This document shows, piece by piece, positions 15,535 through 24,369 of a stretch of 64,000 bases of DNA. This DNA comes from UBA4582 sp964228885. GTDB taxonomy: Bacteria > Pseudomonadota > Gammaproteobacteria > Pseudomonadales > Azotimanducaceae. The notes under the pieces were generated by a model. The model did no database searches, was not told the DNA's origin, and was given only the letters and a program-made list of their open reading frames with translations. Made by a program: the position numbers and the translations under genes. Each line of letters starts with the position of its first letter. Position 1 is the first letter of the stretch. Where the stretch lies: contig CAXRCG010000121.1 in assembly GCA_964228885.1 (NCBI GenBank), positions 1 through 64,000 of the forward strand. The letters are read 5' to 3'.

Positions 15535-15715
15535 AGTTCCCCAGATTGCCGCTGTCTGTATAGGCCCTTGAACCCAGCGGTTCAAGGCGGTGGTCTCTAA
15601 CAGGCTACAGGCGTTCCGGAAAACCGGACATGCACACTCACCGTGAAAAAAGACCTCCTAGTTTGCGCATAAAGGGTCGAGGACATAACGACTGGCAAAC
15701 AACCCAGGGAGGTGA
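15535..15715 (-). ncRNA. ssrS: 6S RNA (RNA polymerase regulator)
   Basis: The 223 bases between zapA and fthC hold a 6S RNA on the minus strand, the conserved position in gammaproteobacteria. Near the 3' end, CCTTGAACC...GGTTCAAGG (plus-strand 15566-15587) matches the signature hairpin seen in E. coli ssrS, followed by the conserved downstream region. The closing stem can be paired by hand: minus-strand TCCCTGGGTTG (15700-15710) with CAATCTGGGGA (15538-15548) gives 11 consecutive pairs including wobbles. Length is about 180 nt, as expected. It mimics an open promoter and sequesters sigma-70 RNA polymerase in stationary phase. Exact ends are estimates. Confidence 0.9.
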
Positions 15716-15739
15716 ATACAAGTATATACGAAGTTGGAC

Positions 15740-16060
15740 TTAACGATTAATAGATTTGAGACGAATTAGCGCTTGATCTAGCTTAGCGGTCAATTGGTTG
15801 ATCTCATTAGATTTTGAATCGATGACAGAGTTGGCTTTTGTTTTTTCAGCCAGAAACTCGTTTGCCAAGTTTAGCGCGGTCATCACTGCGATTCTGTCTA
15901 GGCTCAATATTCCAGCGCCAGATTTTATCTCACGCATTTTGCTATCGACATAGTTGGACGACTGCATGAGCGCGGTGACTTCTTCCGGACTACAATTTAT
16001 TTTGTAATCCTTGTCCAGAATCGAAACGGTGACAGTTTCGGTGTTGTCGGCATTACTCAT
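15740..16060 (-). CDS. zapA: cell division protein ZapA
   Basis: A 106-residue ZapA: an N-terminal head (VTVSILDKDYKINCSPEEV) and a long C-terminal coiled coil (SNEINQLTAKLDQALIRLK). It binds FtsZ and bundles protofilaments at the division ring. It is followed by the 6S RNA and fthC, and preceded by a ZapB-like coiled-coil gene on the same strand, the usual cluster. The ATG at 16060 is the family start (MSNADNTETV). The ygfB operon diverges upstream. Confidence 0.93.
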   Translation of the reverse strand: MSNADNTETVTVSILDKDYKINCSPEEVTALMQSSNYVDSKMREIKSGAGILSLDRIAVMTALNLANEFLAEKTKANSVIDSKSNEINQLTAKLDQALIRLKSINR

Positions 16061-16134
16061 GTTGCATGCTCACTTTTTAGGAATTAGCAGAGAGTTTAGT
16101 TAAACGTTTTCGAAAGAAAGAAAGACGAAAACAC

Positions 16135-16335
16135 TTACTGGTCCGGGTCTAGTGTTTTTAGACGCTGAATCATCGCTTCAACTTTCGTTCTAGCCAGCTC
16201 GTTTTTTTCCAGTAAACGGCTTCGTTCTTCCTGCCAGGCATCTTGATCCGCTGACAATGCCCCTTGTTTTTGCTCAAGTACGTCTATGAGTTGGATGAGC
16301 TCGTCGATTTTTGCTTCGAGGTCTTTTGTGTCCAT
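16135..16335 (-). CDS. ZapB-like coiled-coil protein (TIGR02449 type)
   Basis: A 66-residue protein that is almost entirely coiled coil (IDELIQLIDVLEQKQGALSA ... LLEKNELARTKVEAMIQRLK). Small proteins of this TIGR02449 type lie immediately upstream of zapA in many gammaproteobacteria and are thought to be ZapB-like partners of ZapA in the division ring; the functional link is by position and structure. The gene starts at ATG 16335 and is divergent from ygfB. Confidence 0.85.
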   Translation of the reverse strand: MDTKDLEAKIDELIQLIDVLEQKQGALSADQDAWQEERSRLLEKNELARTKVEAMIQRLKTLDPDQ

Positions 16336-16518
16336 GGAAATTCATCATGAGATTGATCCCGCTACTATAAAGGGTGGTCTCGGGGAAGGTCAATCAGGTT
16401 GGGATCAACGTGCTATTTTTAGTATGCTTGCACGCAAGCAATGGGGCAGGAGCCGCCCGGTTATGACTGAACGCCCAGTTTCGGATTTTGTTGCTTAAAT
16501 CATCGGATTGAATATTTT

Positions 16519-17046
16519 ATGAGTAAGTATAACGCCCTTAGTGAAGCCTTCACCAATGAAAAGTCCAATCTGAATGTCAGTGAAGTGCATGGATTTCTCA
16601 GTGGTATTCTGAGTGCCGGCGCCCAAATGAATGGTGCCCAACTAGCGGGTGCGTTTGAGCAACATTTTGATTGTTCACTATCGGGATCGATGGATGATTT
16701 GGTCGTTCAGTTCAGTTTTCAGGTTGGACTTGAGCTTGATGATCCCGAGCTGGGCTTCAACCTGCTGTTGCCCGAAGACGACGCTAGCATGGCAAAAAGA
16801 GGACAGGGGCTTTACACATGGTGTCAGGGTTTCCTCTCTGGTTTTGGTGTCACTGGGCGTTATCAGGATAGTGAATTGAGTGAGGAAGTCAGGGAAGTGT
16901 TAACCGATCTGGCAAAAATTTCTGCTTTGGACCTAGAAGTGCCCGATAGTGATGAGAATGAGGGCGACCTGCTGGAAATCATCGAATACGTTCGAATGTC
17001 CGCCATGATGATTTATCTTGAATCGGCTGGAAAGTCAGTCCACTGA
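16519..17046 (+). CDS. ygfB: UPF0149 family protein YgfB
   Basis: A 175-residue YgfB/YecA-like protein, all-helical and acidic. The family core is visible: SEVHGFLSGILSAG near residue 20 and YTWCQGFLSGFGV near 95. It heads the conserved ygfB-pepP-ubiH run; pepP follows after 46 bases. In Pseudomonas YgfB has been reported to modulate expression of peptidoglycan-recycling and antibiotic-response genes; in this organism the role is inferred only. No zinc-finger SEC-C tail is present, unlike YecA. Confidence 0.92.
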   Translation: MSKYNALSEAFTNEKSNLNVSEVHGFLSGILSAGAQMNGAQLAGAFEQHFDCSLSGSMDDLVVQFSFQVGLELDDPELGFNLLLPEDDASMAKRGQGLYTWCQGFLSGFGVTGRYQDSELSEEVREVLTDLAKISALDLEVPDSDENEGDLLEIIEYVRMSAMMIYLESAGKSVH

Positions 17047-17092
17047 GCTTGTGCTAATCACTCTGCGGAAACCAAATTAGGAAAGAATTTCC

Positions 17093-18427
17093 ATGAAAGC
17101 AAAACCCGGTATTGGCCTTAGAGAATTTTCGCGAAGAAGGAAAGAGCTCATGTCGATGATGGGCGAGGACAGCATTGCCATACTACCTGGCGCTAATTTG
17201 GTGGCTAGAAATAGCGACGTAGACTATCTGTTCCGTCAAGACAGCGATTTTCATTACTTGACTGGCTTTGACGAGCAGGAGGCGGTTTTTGTTTTGATAC
17301 CCGGCAGAAAGCACGGTGAAGCGCTCCTGTTCTGTCGAGAAAGGGATCCTGAGCAGGAGCAATGGCATGGAAAAATCACCGGGCCGGAAAGAGCGATGCA
17401 GTTGTACGGTATGGACGATGCATTCCCGATATCTGATATCGATGATATCGTGCCCGGATTAATCGAGGGGAAATCTCGGCTTTACTACGCAATGGGTCAT
17501 CAGCAAGAGTTCGATGCAAGGGTCATCAGCTGGGTTAATAGTATTGCTTCGAGTCAACACAAAGGCAGCCAACCACCAGGAGAGTTTGTGCAGCTTGGGC
17601 ATCTGGTGCATGAACTTCGGCTTTTCAAGAGCAAACAGGAGGTCGAGGTGATGAAATTCGCAGCGGCTATTACCGGAGACGCGCACAAGCGAATTATGCG
17701 AGAAGCTGAGCCGGGGATGTATGAATACGAATTGGAAGCAGAACTTAACCATGCTTTTTTGCGTGGCGGTGCTCGATCACCGGCCTATCCATCGATCTTC
17801 GGTAGTGGGAATAACGCTAACATCCTCCACTATATAGAGAACGATGATGTCATGAAGTCCGGTGAACTTGTGCTGGTGGATGCTGGGGCGGAGTATCAGT
17901 GCTATGCCGCGGATGTCACACGGACATTCCCTGTAAATGGTAAATTCTCAAAAGCTCAAAAGGAAATATACAACATCGTACTTGCAGCGCAGGAAGCTGC
18001 AATTGAAATGGTGAAACCTGGCAATCACTGGAATCAGCCTCATGAGGCGGTGGTTCGTATCATTTGTCAAGGGTTGCTGGATCTCAACCTTTTGGAAGGA
18101 ACTCTTGATACAATAATCGAAAATGAGACCTACAAGAAATTCTATATGCACCGGACGGGGCATTGGCTAGGTCTGGATGTACACGATGTTGGCGAGTATC
18201 GAATAGGTGAAGAATGGCGCGTGTTTGAACCCGGCATGGTTACGACAATTGAGCCTGGCATCTATATATCACAAGATATGGCAGGCGTGCCCTCGATCTA
18301 TCGGGGCATTGGTGTTCGAATTGAGGACAACGTCCTCGTCACTAAAACTGGTCATGAAGTGCTAACAAACGGCATTCCGAAAACGATTGAAGATATTGAA
18401 AAAACAATGGCTTCAAAAGCAGCATAA
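17093..18427 (+). CDS. pepP: Xaa-Pro aminopeptidase (aminopeptidase P)
   Basis: A 444-residue M24B metallopeptidase (E. coli PepP has 441). An N-terminal creatinase-like domain precedes the pita-bread catalytic domain. The metal ligands are seen in VLVDAGAEYQCYAADVTRTF (two Asp), HRTGHWLGLDVHDVG (His), IEPGIY (Glu) and VRIEDN (Glu). It removes N-terminal residues that precede proline, in the cytoplasm. GGAAAG lies upstream of the ATG. It is the second gene of the ygfB operon, with 46 and 11 bases to its neighbours. Confidence 0.96.
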   Translation: MKAKPGIGLREFSRRRKELMSMMGEDSIAILPGANLVARNSDVDYLFRQDSDFHYLTGFDEQEAVFVLIPGRKHGEALLFCRERDPEQEQWHGKITGPERAMQLYGMDDAFPISDIDDIVPGLIEGKSRLYYAMGHQQEFDARVISWVNSIASSQHKGSQPPGEFVQLGHLVHELRLFKSKQEVEVMKFAAAITGDAHKRIMREAEPGMYEYELEAELNHAFLRGGARSPAYPSIFGSGNNANILHYIENDDVMKSGELVLVDAGAEYQCYAADVTRTFPVNGKFSKAQKEIYNIVLAAQEAAIEMVKPGNHWNQPHEAVVRIICQGLLDLNLLEGTLDTIIENETYKKFYMHRTGHWLGLDVHDVGEYRIGEEWRVFEPGMVTTIEPGIYISQDMAGVPSIYRGIGVRIEDNVLVTKTGHEVLTNGIPKTIEDIEKTMASKAA

Positions 18428-18462
18428 TCCTGGTTGAAATGAGGCCAGGTCGGCGGGTGGTG

Positions 18463-19695
18463 ATGGATAATTCAGATATAGTAATCATTGGTGGTGGGCT
18501 TGTTGGACTAGCGTTTGCTTGTGCTCTTAAGGAAAGCGGATTACAGGTCACATTGATAGAGGGTCAACGTGCGCCGCGCGTGTCAGAGCAATCGTCCTTT
18601 GGCGCTTCACAAGCGCCTTCTCATCGGTCGAAAAGAGATGGTGCGCAGTTGGTATCGGGGGTGAGTCCGCGGGTGAGTGCTATCAATGAAAAATCCCGGC
18701 GTTTTCTCTCGCAGGTAGGGGGTTGGCCCGATGATGGCGGGTGCAAGGCTGACTATTACGGTATGTCTGTTTGGGATACGCAAGGCACCGCTTCAATCAA
18801 TTTTTCCGCCTCGGAAATTCAGCAGGATCGCTTGGGGACAATCGTGGAGAATGCAGCGATTGTTTCAACGCTCTATGATTCGGCAATGGGATGCGACAAC
18901 CTAGAATTACTGTACGAAACCGAGCTCGAATCGGTTGACAGGACCGAGATGGGTTATGCAATCCGACTAAAGGATGGCCAGGAAATTCAGAGTCGTCTTT
19001 TAGTCGGCGCCGATGGTGGTCAGAGCCGAGTGAAGCAACTCGCTGGATTGAAATCTATCGATTGGAGCTATCACCAGACAGCCGTTGTGACGACAGTCGA
19101 AATTGATCAACCGCACTGCAATATTGCCAGGCAGTGGTTTACGGCAAGTGGTCCGCTAGCATTGTTGCCGCTCAATCAACCAAATTATTGTTCGGTTGTT
19201 TGGTCTAGCTCTGACCCAGAGCAAATCATTGCGCTGGATGAGCAGGGGTTCTGCGATCAGTTAACTCGGATTACCGGCAAGCAGACTCAAGCGGTTATGG
19301 CGTGTGACAATCGATTCTCCTTTCCGCTAACGCAACGACACGCTGTGCAATACACGCGGGATGGCTTGGCGTTGATCGGTGATGCCGCACACACAATTCA
19401 TCCTCTTGCAGGACAAGGTGTCAATCTAGGATTTGCCGATGCGCAAACCTTGGCGCAAACGCTTCACCAGTGTCGTTTGGAAGGCCAGAATCCGGGTGAT
19501 CAGAAAGTACTAAAGCGCTATGAGAACCGAAGAAAGCCTGAAAACATGTTGATGGCTGCTGTGATGGAAGGGTTTAAGCGTTTGTTCGGATCGGATGATC
19601 CAGGTGTACGTTGGCTTCGCAATGGCGGCCTTCGCCTAGTTGATGGCGCTCGCCCATTGAAAACGATAGCCGCAAAACTGGCGGCAGGCGCCTGA
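18463..19695 (+). CDS. UbiH/UbiI/UbiF-family FAD-dependent hydroxylase (ubiquinone biosynthesis)
   Basis: About 410 residues of the aromatic-ring hydroxylase family: FAD-binding motif VIIGGGLVGLAFA at the N-terminus, SRLLVGADGGQSRVK in the middle, and GDAAHTIHPLAGQGVNLGFA near residue 310. These enzymes hydroxylate the ubiquinone ring. E. coli carries ubiH and ubiI in tandem here, while this window has one gene; the GDAAHTIHPLAGQG block is closer to UbiI/UbiF than to E. coli UbiH, so I give no symbol. I chose ATG 18463 (MDNSDIVIIGGG); the frame also opens at 18439. It ends 153 bases before gcvT. Confidence 0.88.
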   Translation: MDNSDIVIIGGGLVGLAFACALKESGLQVTLIEGQRAPRVSEQSSFGASQAPSHRSKRDGAQLVSGVSPRVSAINEKSRRFLSQVGGWPDDGGCKADYYGMSVWDTQGTASINFSASEIQQDRLGTIVENAAIVSTLYDSAMGCDNLELLYETELESVDRTEMGYAIRLKDGQEIQSRLLVGADGGQSRVKQLAGLKSIDWSYHQTAVVTTVEIDQPHCNIARQWFTASGPLALLPLNQPNYCSVVWSSSDPEQIIALDEQGFCDQLTRITGKQTQAVMACDNRFSFPLTQRHAVQYTRDGLALIGDAAHTIHPLAGQGVNLGFADAQTLAQTLHQCRLEGQNPGDQKVLKRYENRRKPENMLMAAVMEGFKRLFGSDDPGVRWLRNGGLRLVDGARPLKTIAAKLAAGA

Positions 19696-19848
19696 TAAGC
19701 ACCAGTACCTCGGACAGTAAAAGTGATGTGTCGATGGGCTTAATTCTCATGGTTTATTAGAATAATTCAAACCGGGATTGAGCCAAGATCACTATTCCCA
19801 TCGTGTAGAACCCGCTAGAATGGGCTCCTTTTTTAGGAAGATCACCAG

Positions 19849-20943
19849 ATGGGTTTGAGAACTGCGATTTACCCGCTGCATTTAGCTTCTAATGCAAAGA
19901 TGGTGGATTTTGGTGGATGGGATATGCCAATACATTACGGCTCCCAACTGGAAGAACATCACCGAGTTAGGAACAGCGTGGGCGTATGCGACGTTTCCCA
20001 CATGACTGTCATCGATTTGAACGGGCCTGATGCTAAGGCTTACTTGCTGAATCTGCTGCCCAATGATGTTAACAAGCTCGATAATGATGGGCGCGCGCTC
20101 TACAGCGCAATGCTGAATGAAGCAGGAGGAGTGCTGGATGATCTGATCGTATACCGGGATGGCGACGGTTTTCGTATCGTTGTAAATTGCGCGACCCGGG
20201 AAAAAGATCTGCTGTGGATGGAGCAGCAGACTACTGGATTTGACTGCACGCTTTTGGAGCGCGCTGAGTTGTCAATCCTTGCTATTCAGGGACCTGAATC
20301 ACTCGACCGTATACAACAAATCTTGCGCCAAAATGACAGGGCAGCCGAAGCGGACTTTGTCGCAGGGCTAAAGCCCTTTATTGGCGGATGGTGTGGAGAC
20401 TGGTTCCTCGCCAGAACCGGATACACCGGCGAAAAAGGGGTGGAAATTATTTTGCCAGCGGCAGATGCCTATGCGTTGTGGGAGCAGTTGATGAAAGGCG
20501 GTGTCGCACCAATCGGTCTCGGCGCGCGCGATACATTGCGTTTAGAGGCGGGAATGAACCTTTATGGTAGTGATATGGACGAGACTGTTACGCCGTTTGA
20601 ATCTAATATGGACATTACGGTGGTTCTTGATGAAACCCGAAATTTTATTGGAAAAGAAAAACTTGTCCAACAGGCAGTCGAAGGGGTGGAGCGAGAACTT
20701 GTTGGTTTAGTAATGCTGGGTCGGGGTGTAATCAGAGCCCACTATCCAATCTATTCGGGTGAAGACCTTGTAGGCGAAGTGACCAGCGGTGCGTTCTCGC
20801 CCACCCTACAACATTCTATCGCGTTGGCTCGAGTGCAAACTGGCAAAGGAAACCTTGAGGTTGAAATCCGGGGCAAAAGACACCTGGTTGAAAAAGTACA
20901 ACCTCCCTTTGCCAGAAATGGGAAAAGGGCTTACAAGATTTAG
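19849..20943 (+). CDS. gcvT: glycine cleavage system T protein (aminomethyltransferase)
   Basis: A 364-residue T protein. It takes the aminomethyl group from lipoyl-H protein, releases ammonia and forms 5,10-methylene-THF. Family segments include MVDFGGWDMPIHYGSQLEEH at the N-terminus, GVCDVSHM, RTGYTGEKGVEI and the C-terminal GEVTSGAFSPTLQHSIALA. The start is ATG 19849 after AGGAAG. It opens a four-gene glycine cleavage operon. I looked for a glycine riboswitch in the 153 bases upstream and did not see one. Confidence 0.96.
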   Translation: MGLRTAIYPLHLASNAKMVDFGGWDMPIHYGSQLEEHHRVRNSVGVCDVSHMTVIDLNGPDAKAYLLNLLPNDVNKLDNDGRALYSAMLNEAGGVLDDLIVYRDGDGFRIVVNCATREKDLLWMEQQTTGFDCTLLERAELSILAIQGPESLDRIQQILRQNDRAAEADFVAGLKPFIGGWCGDWFLARTGYTGEKGVEIILPAADAYALWEQLMKGGVAPIGLGARDTLRLEAGMNLYGSDMDETVTPFESNMDITVVLDETRNFIGKEKLVQQAVEGVERELVGLVMLGRGVIRAHYPIYSGEDLVGEVTSGAFSPTLQHSIALARVQTGKGNLEVEIRGKRHLVEKVQPPFARNGKRAYKI

Positions 20944-21067
20944 ATTACCGGGGTACGGTGACCTCGGAAGATAATAAATAGGAGTACTTAATCGGATTGT
21001 TCGGAATTGACACCGGGCAACGCTTGAGGCACGTGAAAACAAAACTAAGAGAGAGGCAAGACCAAAA

Positions 21068-21463
21068 ATGGCGGAATTTCCAGGTGATCTAAAGTACGCA
21101 AATAGCCACGAGTGGGTACGTATCGAGGATGATGGCACAGCAACGATTGGCATCTCAGATCATGCACAGGAGGCGCTGGGTGATGTGGTTTACGTGGAGC
21201 TGCCTGAGCTCGAGCTTGTGCTGAATATAGGTGATGAAGCGGGCGTCGTAGAGTCAGTTAAAGCGGCATCTGATATCTATGCGCCTATCTCCGGCACAAT
21301 TATTGAGGTTAATTCAGCATTGGAAGATGAGCCAGAAACCGTCAATGAAGCACCCCACGATGAGGGCTGGTTTTTTAAAATGAGACCTGCTGATTTGCAG
21401 GAGCTGGACGCTTTGTTGAATGCGGATGGATATCAGCGTCTCTGCGAGAGTGAAGAACACTAG
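21068..21463 (+). CDS. gcvH: glycine cleavage system H protein
   Basis: A 131-residue lipoyl carrier. The lipoylated lysine is Lys65 in GVVESVKAASDIYAP, the conserved site, and the hybrid-barrel ends with DEGWFFKMRPADLQELDALL. It shuttles the aminomethyl intermediate between the P, T and L proteins. GAGAGAGG lies upstream of the ATG. There are 124 bases between gcvT and this gene and 78 to gcvPA; all run in the same direction, so one transcript is likely. Confidence 0.97.
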   Translation: MAEFPGDLKYANSHEWVRIEDDGTATIGISDHAQEALGDVVYVELPELELVLNIGDEAGVVESVKAASDIYAPISGTIIEVNSALEDEPETVNEAPHDEGWFFKMRPADLQELDALLNADGYQRLCESEEH

Positions 21464-21541
21464 CGCCCAGTTTATTCCTTCCCTGTAGTTTGAATTTTTT
21501 TAATCCGGAAGGTTATCCGGATAATCCATGAGGTCGTAGTT

Positions 21542-22915
21542 ATGCCATTTGTGCCACATACCCAACACGACGAGCAGTTGATGCTTGAATCAGTTGGTGT
21601 TGACTCCATCGAAGCGCTGTTTGATGAGATTCCTTCCGAGCTTAAATCCGGTGTATTGGACCAGACGCCGTCCGGCATATCTGAAATGGCCCTGATGCGA
21701 TTGATGAACGAGCGTGCGGCGAGCGATGAGGTTAAGCTCTCTTTCCTAGGCGCCGGCGCTTACGAACATCATATCCCTGCCGCAGTCTGGAACATCGTGG
21801 GTCGTGGTGAATACATGACCGCATATACCCCATATCAAGCAGAGGCGAGCCAGGGAACGCTTCAGTTGATTTATGAGTTTCAGTCAATGATTACTCGCTT
21901 GACGGGAATGGATGTCGCGAACGCGTCAGTATATGAAGGTGCATCGGCAATGGCTGAAGGCATTTTGATGTCTGTTCGCGCGAACAAGAAATCGAAATCC
22001 AAACGAATACTTTGCACCGGCACATTAAACCCCACCTATATCAGTGCGTGCCGGAATATCGTTACTAATCAAGATATTTCTCTGGAAATATTAAGTTACG
22101 ACCAAGATGCAGGTCGCACGGCGATGGAGTCTCTCACGCCATATGAAGGAGAAGACATCGCGGCACTTGTCATACCCTGCCCTAATTTCTTTGGTGGTAT
22201 CGAGCAAATTGATGCGCTTACTGATTGGGCAAAGGCGCAGGGCGCATTGGTTATTGCGGTGGTCAATCCAACGGCCCTTGGCTTGATTAAGCCGCCGGGG
22301 GAATGGGGCGAGAGCGGCGTCGACATCGTTGTCGGTGAAGGCCAACCATTGGGTATTCCGCTTGCTTCAGGTGGTCCCTACGCAGGGTTCATGTGCTGTA
22401 ACCAAGGGATTGTCAGACAGATGCCCGGTAGGATTATCGGTCAGACAGTCGACTTGGACGGAAAAAGAGGGTTCGCATTAACGCTTCAAGCAAGGGAACA
22501 ACATATACGTCGGGCAAAGTCGACCTCGAATATTTGTACAAACCAGGGATTGCTTGTGACAGCCGCGACAATTTACATGAGCTTACTGGGAAACACGGGA
22601 CTCATGTCGGTTGCCAACAAATGCCACGAAAATATTCTCGCGCTGGTCGATCGCGCAACAAAAATTGAGGGTGTTTCTCGGCGTTTTAGTGCTCCTATTT
22701 TTCATGAGGTTGTACTAAAACTTCCGAGGCCGCCTGCTGAGGTGCTTGAACTGATGGCAGAGGAGAAAATCTTGGGCGGTTTTGATTTGTCTCTGTCGGA
22801 AGATCCTGGCCTGAGAGATTGTCTCTTGGTAAACGCGACTGAAACTAAGACTACAGAGGATATCGATTTGTTTGTAACCAACCTCGAAGCTGCATGTGGA
22901 GGTTCATCATGCTGA
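21542..22915 (+). CDS. gcvPA: glycine dehydrogenase (decarboxylating) subunit 1
   Basis: A 457-residue N-terminal half of the P protein. Signatures: MPFVPHTQHDEQLMLESVGV, then YTPYQAEASQGTLQLIYEFQ and VGEGQPLGIPLASGGPYAGF. With subunit 2 it forms the PLP enzyme that decarboxylates glycine. E. coli has a single fused GcvP, so the split form is notable here. AGGTCG precedes the ATG. The stop overlaps the start of gcvPB, so the two subunits are translationally coupled and made in equal amount. Confidence 0.96.
   Translation: MPFVPHTQHDEQLMLESVGVDSIEALFDEIPSELKSGVLDQTPSGISEMALMRLMNERAASDEVKLSFLGAGAYEHHIPAAVWNIVGRGEYMTAYTPYQAEASQGTLQLIYEFQSMITRLTGMDVANASVYEGASAMAEGILMSVRANKKSKSKRILCTGTLNPTYISACRNIVTNQDISLEILSYDQDAGRTAMESLTPYEGEDIAALVIPCPNFFGGIEQIDALTDWAKAQGALVIAVVNPTALGLIKPPGEWGESGVDIVVGEGQPLGIPLASGGPYAGFMCCNQGIVRQMPGRIIGQTVDLDGKRGFALTLQAREQHIRRAKSTSNICTNQGLLVTAATIYMSLLGNTGLMSVANKCHENILALVDRATKIEGVSRRFSAPIFHEVVLKLPRPPAEVLELMAEEKILGGFDLSLSEDPGLRDCLLVNATETKTTEDIDLFVTNLEAACGGSSC
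22898..22902 (+). promoter_or_regulatory. ribosome binding site that fixes the gcvPB start
   Basis: A perfect GGAGG lies inside the 3' end of gcvPA, 6 bases before ATG 22909. It argues for that start over the upstream ATG at 22894 and for translational coupling of the two subunits. Confidence 0.8.
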
Positions 22916-24369
22916 TTTACGAAATAGGGGCTGAAGGAAGAACGGCAGCTGCTCAGTATGAAAAGACTGATATTCCGGTGAATCATGAAATTCCTGCTGA
23001 GTGCTTGCGTAAGAGTCCTGTTGGATTGCCCGAAGTATCGGAGCTACAGGTTGTTCGACATTTTACGAATCTGTCAAAGAAAAACTTCTCTATTGACGGT
23101 GAATTCTATCCACTCGGCTCCTGCACAATGAAATACAATCCCCGAGGGGCGCATTCTGCCGCAAGCATTCCAGGGTTTTTGAATCGACATCCATTGGCAC
23201 CCGAGAGTCATAGTCAGGGCGTATTAGCATGTCTTTACGAGCTTCAGGAGTATCTGAAGGACGTTACCGGGATGAGAACAGTTTCGTTGACGCCCATGGC
23301 GGGTGCGCAAGGCGAGTTTGCTGGCGTGGCCATGATTCGGGCTTATCATGAAAAAAATAACGATTCAGATCGAACTGAGATTCTTATTCCTAATGCAGCC
23401 CACGGTACTAACCCCGCGACGGCGGTCATGTGTGGGTACAAAGTACGTGAAGTTGCCGTAGGCAAAGATGGTGATGTGGATATCGAAGCATTGCGAGCTG
23501 CTGTAGGCCCACAGACCGCTGGTTTGATGATGACAAATCCATCGACCTGCGGAGTTTTTGAGCGAAAGATTAAAGAAATCGCCGGGCTTGTTCATGATGC
23601 AGGCGGCCTACTTTACTATGACGGCGCAAATCTGAATGCGATACTCGGCAAGGTTAAGCCGGGTGATATGGGATTTGATGTGTTGCACATGAATCTGCAT
23701 AAAACATTTGCGACGCCTCATGGAGGAGGCGGGCCGGGCGCGGGCCCGGTCGGTGTGGGTCCAAGGCTGGAACCTTTTGTCCCTACACCCATCGTTGGCC
23801 TTGATAGTTCTGGTGAAGAAAACCGATACTATTGGAAGGGTAAGGATGAAATTCCAGACAGTATCGGTAATCTTTCGGCTTTTATGGGGAATACGGGAAT
23901 TTTGCTTCGTGCATATGCGTATGCCAGGTTGTTGGGAAATGAAGGCATGAACCGAGTGGGCGAATACGCCACCTTAAACGCTAACTATATGGCAAAGCAG
24001 TTAGCAGAAGCTGGTTTTAAACTTGCTTATCCTGACCGGCGTGCCACGCACGAGTTTATTGTCAGTATGTCGCGAGAAGCAAAAGACTTAGGGGTTAATG
24101 CCATGGATTTTGCAAAACGGTTGCTTGATTATGGATATCACGCGCCCACGACATACTTCCCTTTGCTGATACCTGAGTGTTTGCTAATAGAACCAACAGA
24201 AACGGAAAGCCGGCAGGAGATCGATGGTTTTGTCGATGCAATGAAAGCTATTCTTGTTGAGGCCAAAAATTCTCCTGAGCTTGTGACCAGTGCACCTTTG
24301 ACGATGCCAGTAAAACGTCTGGACGATGTCAAAGCCGCAAGAGATTTGGATTTGGGATATAAGGGCTAA
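22909..24369 (+). CDS. gcvPB: glycine dehydrogenase (decarboxylating) subunit 2
   Basis: About 486 residues, the PLP-binding half of the P protein. The cofactor lysine is in HMNLHKTFATPHGGGGPGAG; PLGSCTMKYNPRG is also typical. I chose ATG 22909 (MLIYEIGAEG): GGAGG sits at 22898-22902, 6 bases upstream. An in-frame ATG at 22894 would require translating through that ribosome binding site, so it is less likely. The gene overlaps the gcvPA stop by 7 bases. Its stop overlaps that of the convergent imelysin gene by 4 bases. Confidence 0.96.
   Translation: MLIYEIGAEGRTAAAQYEKTDIPVNHEIPAECLRKSPVGLPEVSELQVVRHFTNLSKKNFSIDGEFYPLGSCTMKYNPRGAHSAASIPGFLNRHPLAPESHSQGVLACLYELQEYLKDVTGMRTVSLTPMAGAQGEFAGVAMIRAYHEKNNDSDRTEILIPNAAHGTNPATAVMCGYKVREVAVGKDGDVDIEALRAAVGPQTAGLMMTNPSTCGVFERKIKEIAGLVHDAGGLLYYDGANLNAILGKVKPGDMGFDVLHMNLHKTFATPHGGGGPGAGPVGVGPRLEPFVPTPIVGLDSSGEENRYYWKGKDEIPDSIGNLSAFMGNTGILLRAYAYARLLGNEGMNRVGEYATLNANYMAKQLAEAGFKLAYPDRRATHEFIVSMSREAKDLGVNAMDFAKRLLDYGYHAPTTYFPLLIPECLLIEPTETESRQEIDGFVDAMKAILVEAKNSPELVTSAPLTMPVKRLDDVKAARDLDLGYKG

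Noticed and set aside
19696..19848. Possible glycine riboswitch ahead of gcvT
   Set aside because: No tandem aptamer-like conserved segments are visible in the 153 bases; it looks like ordinary intergenic DNA.
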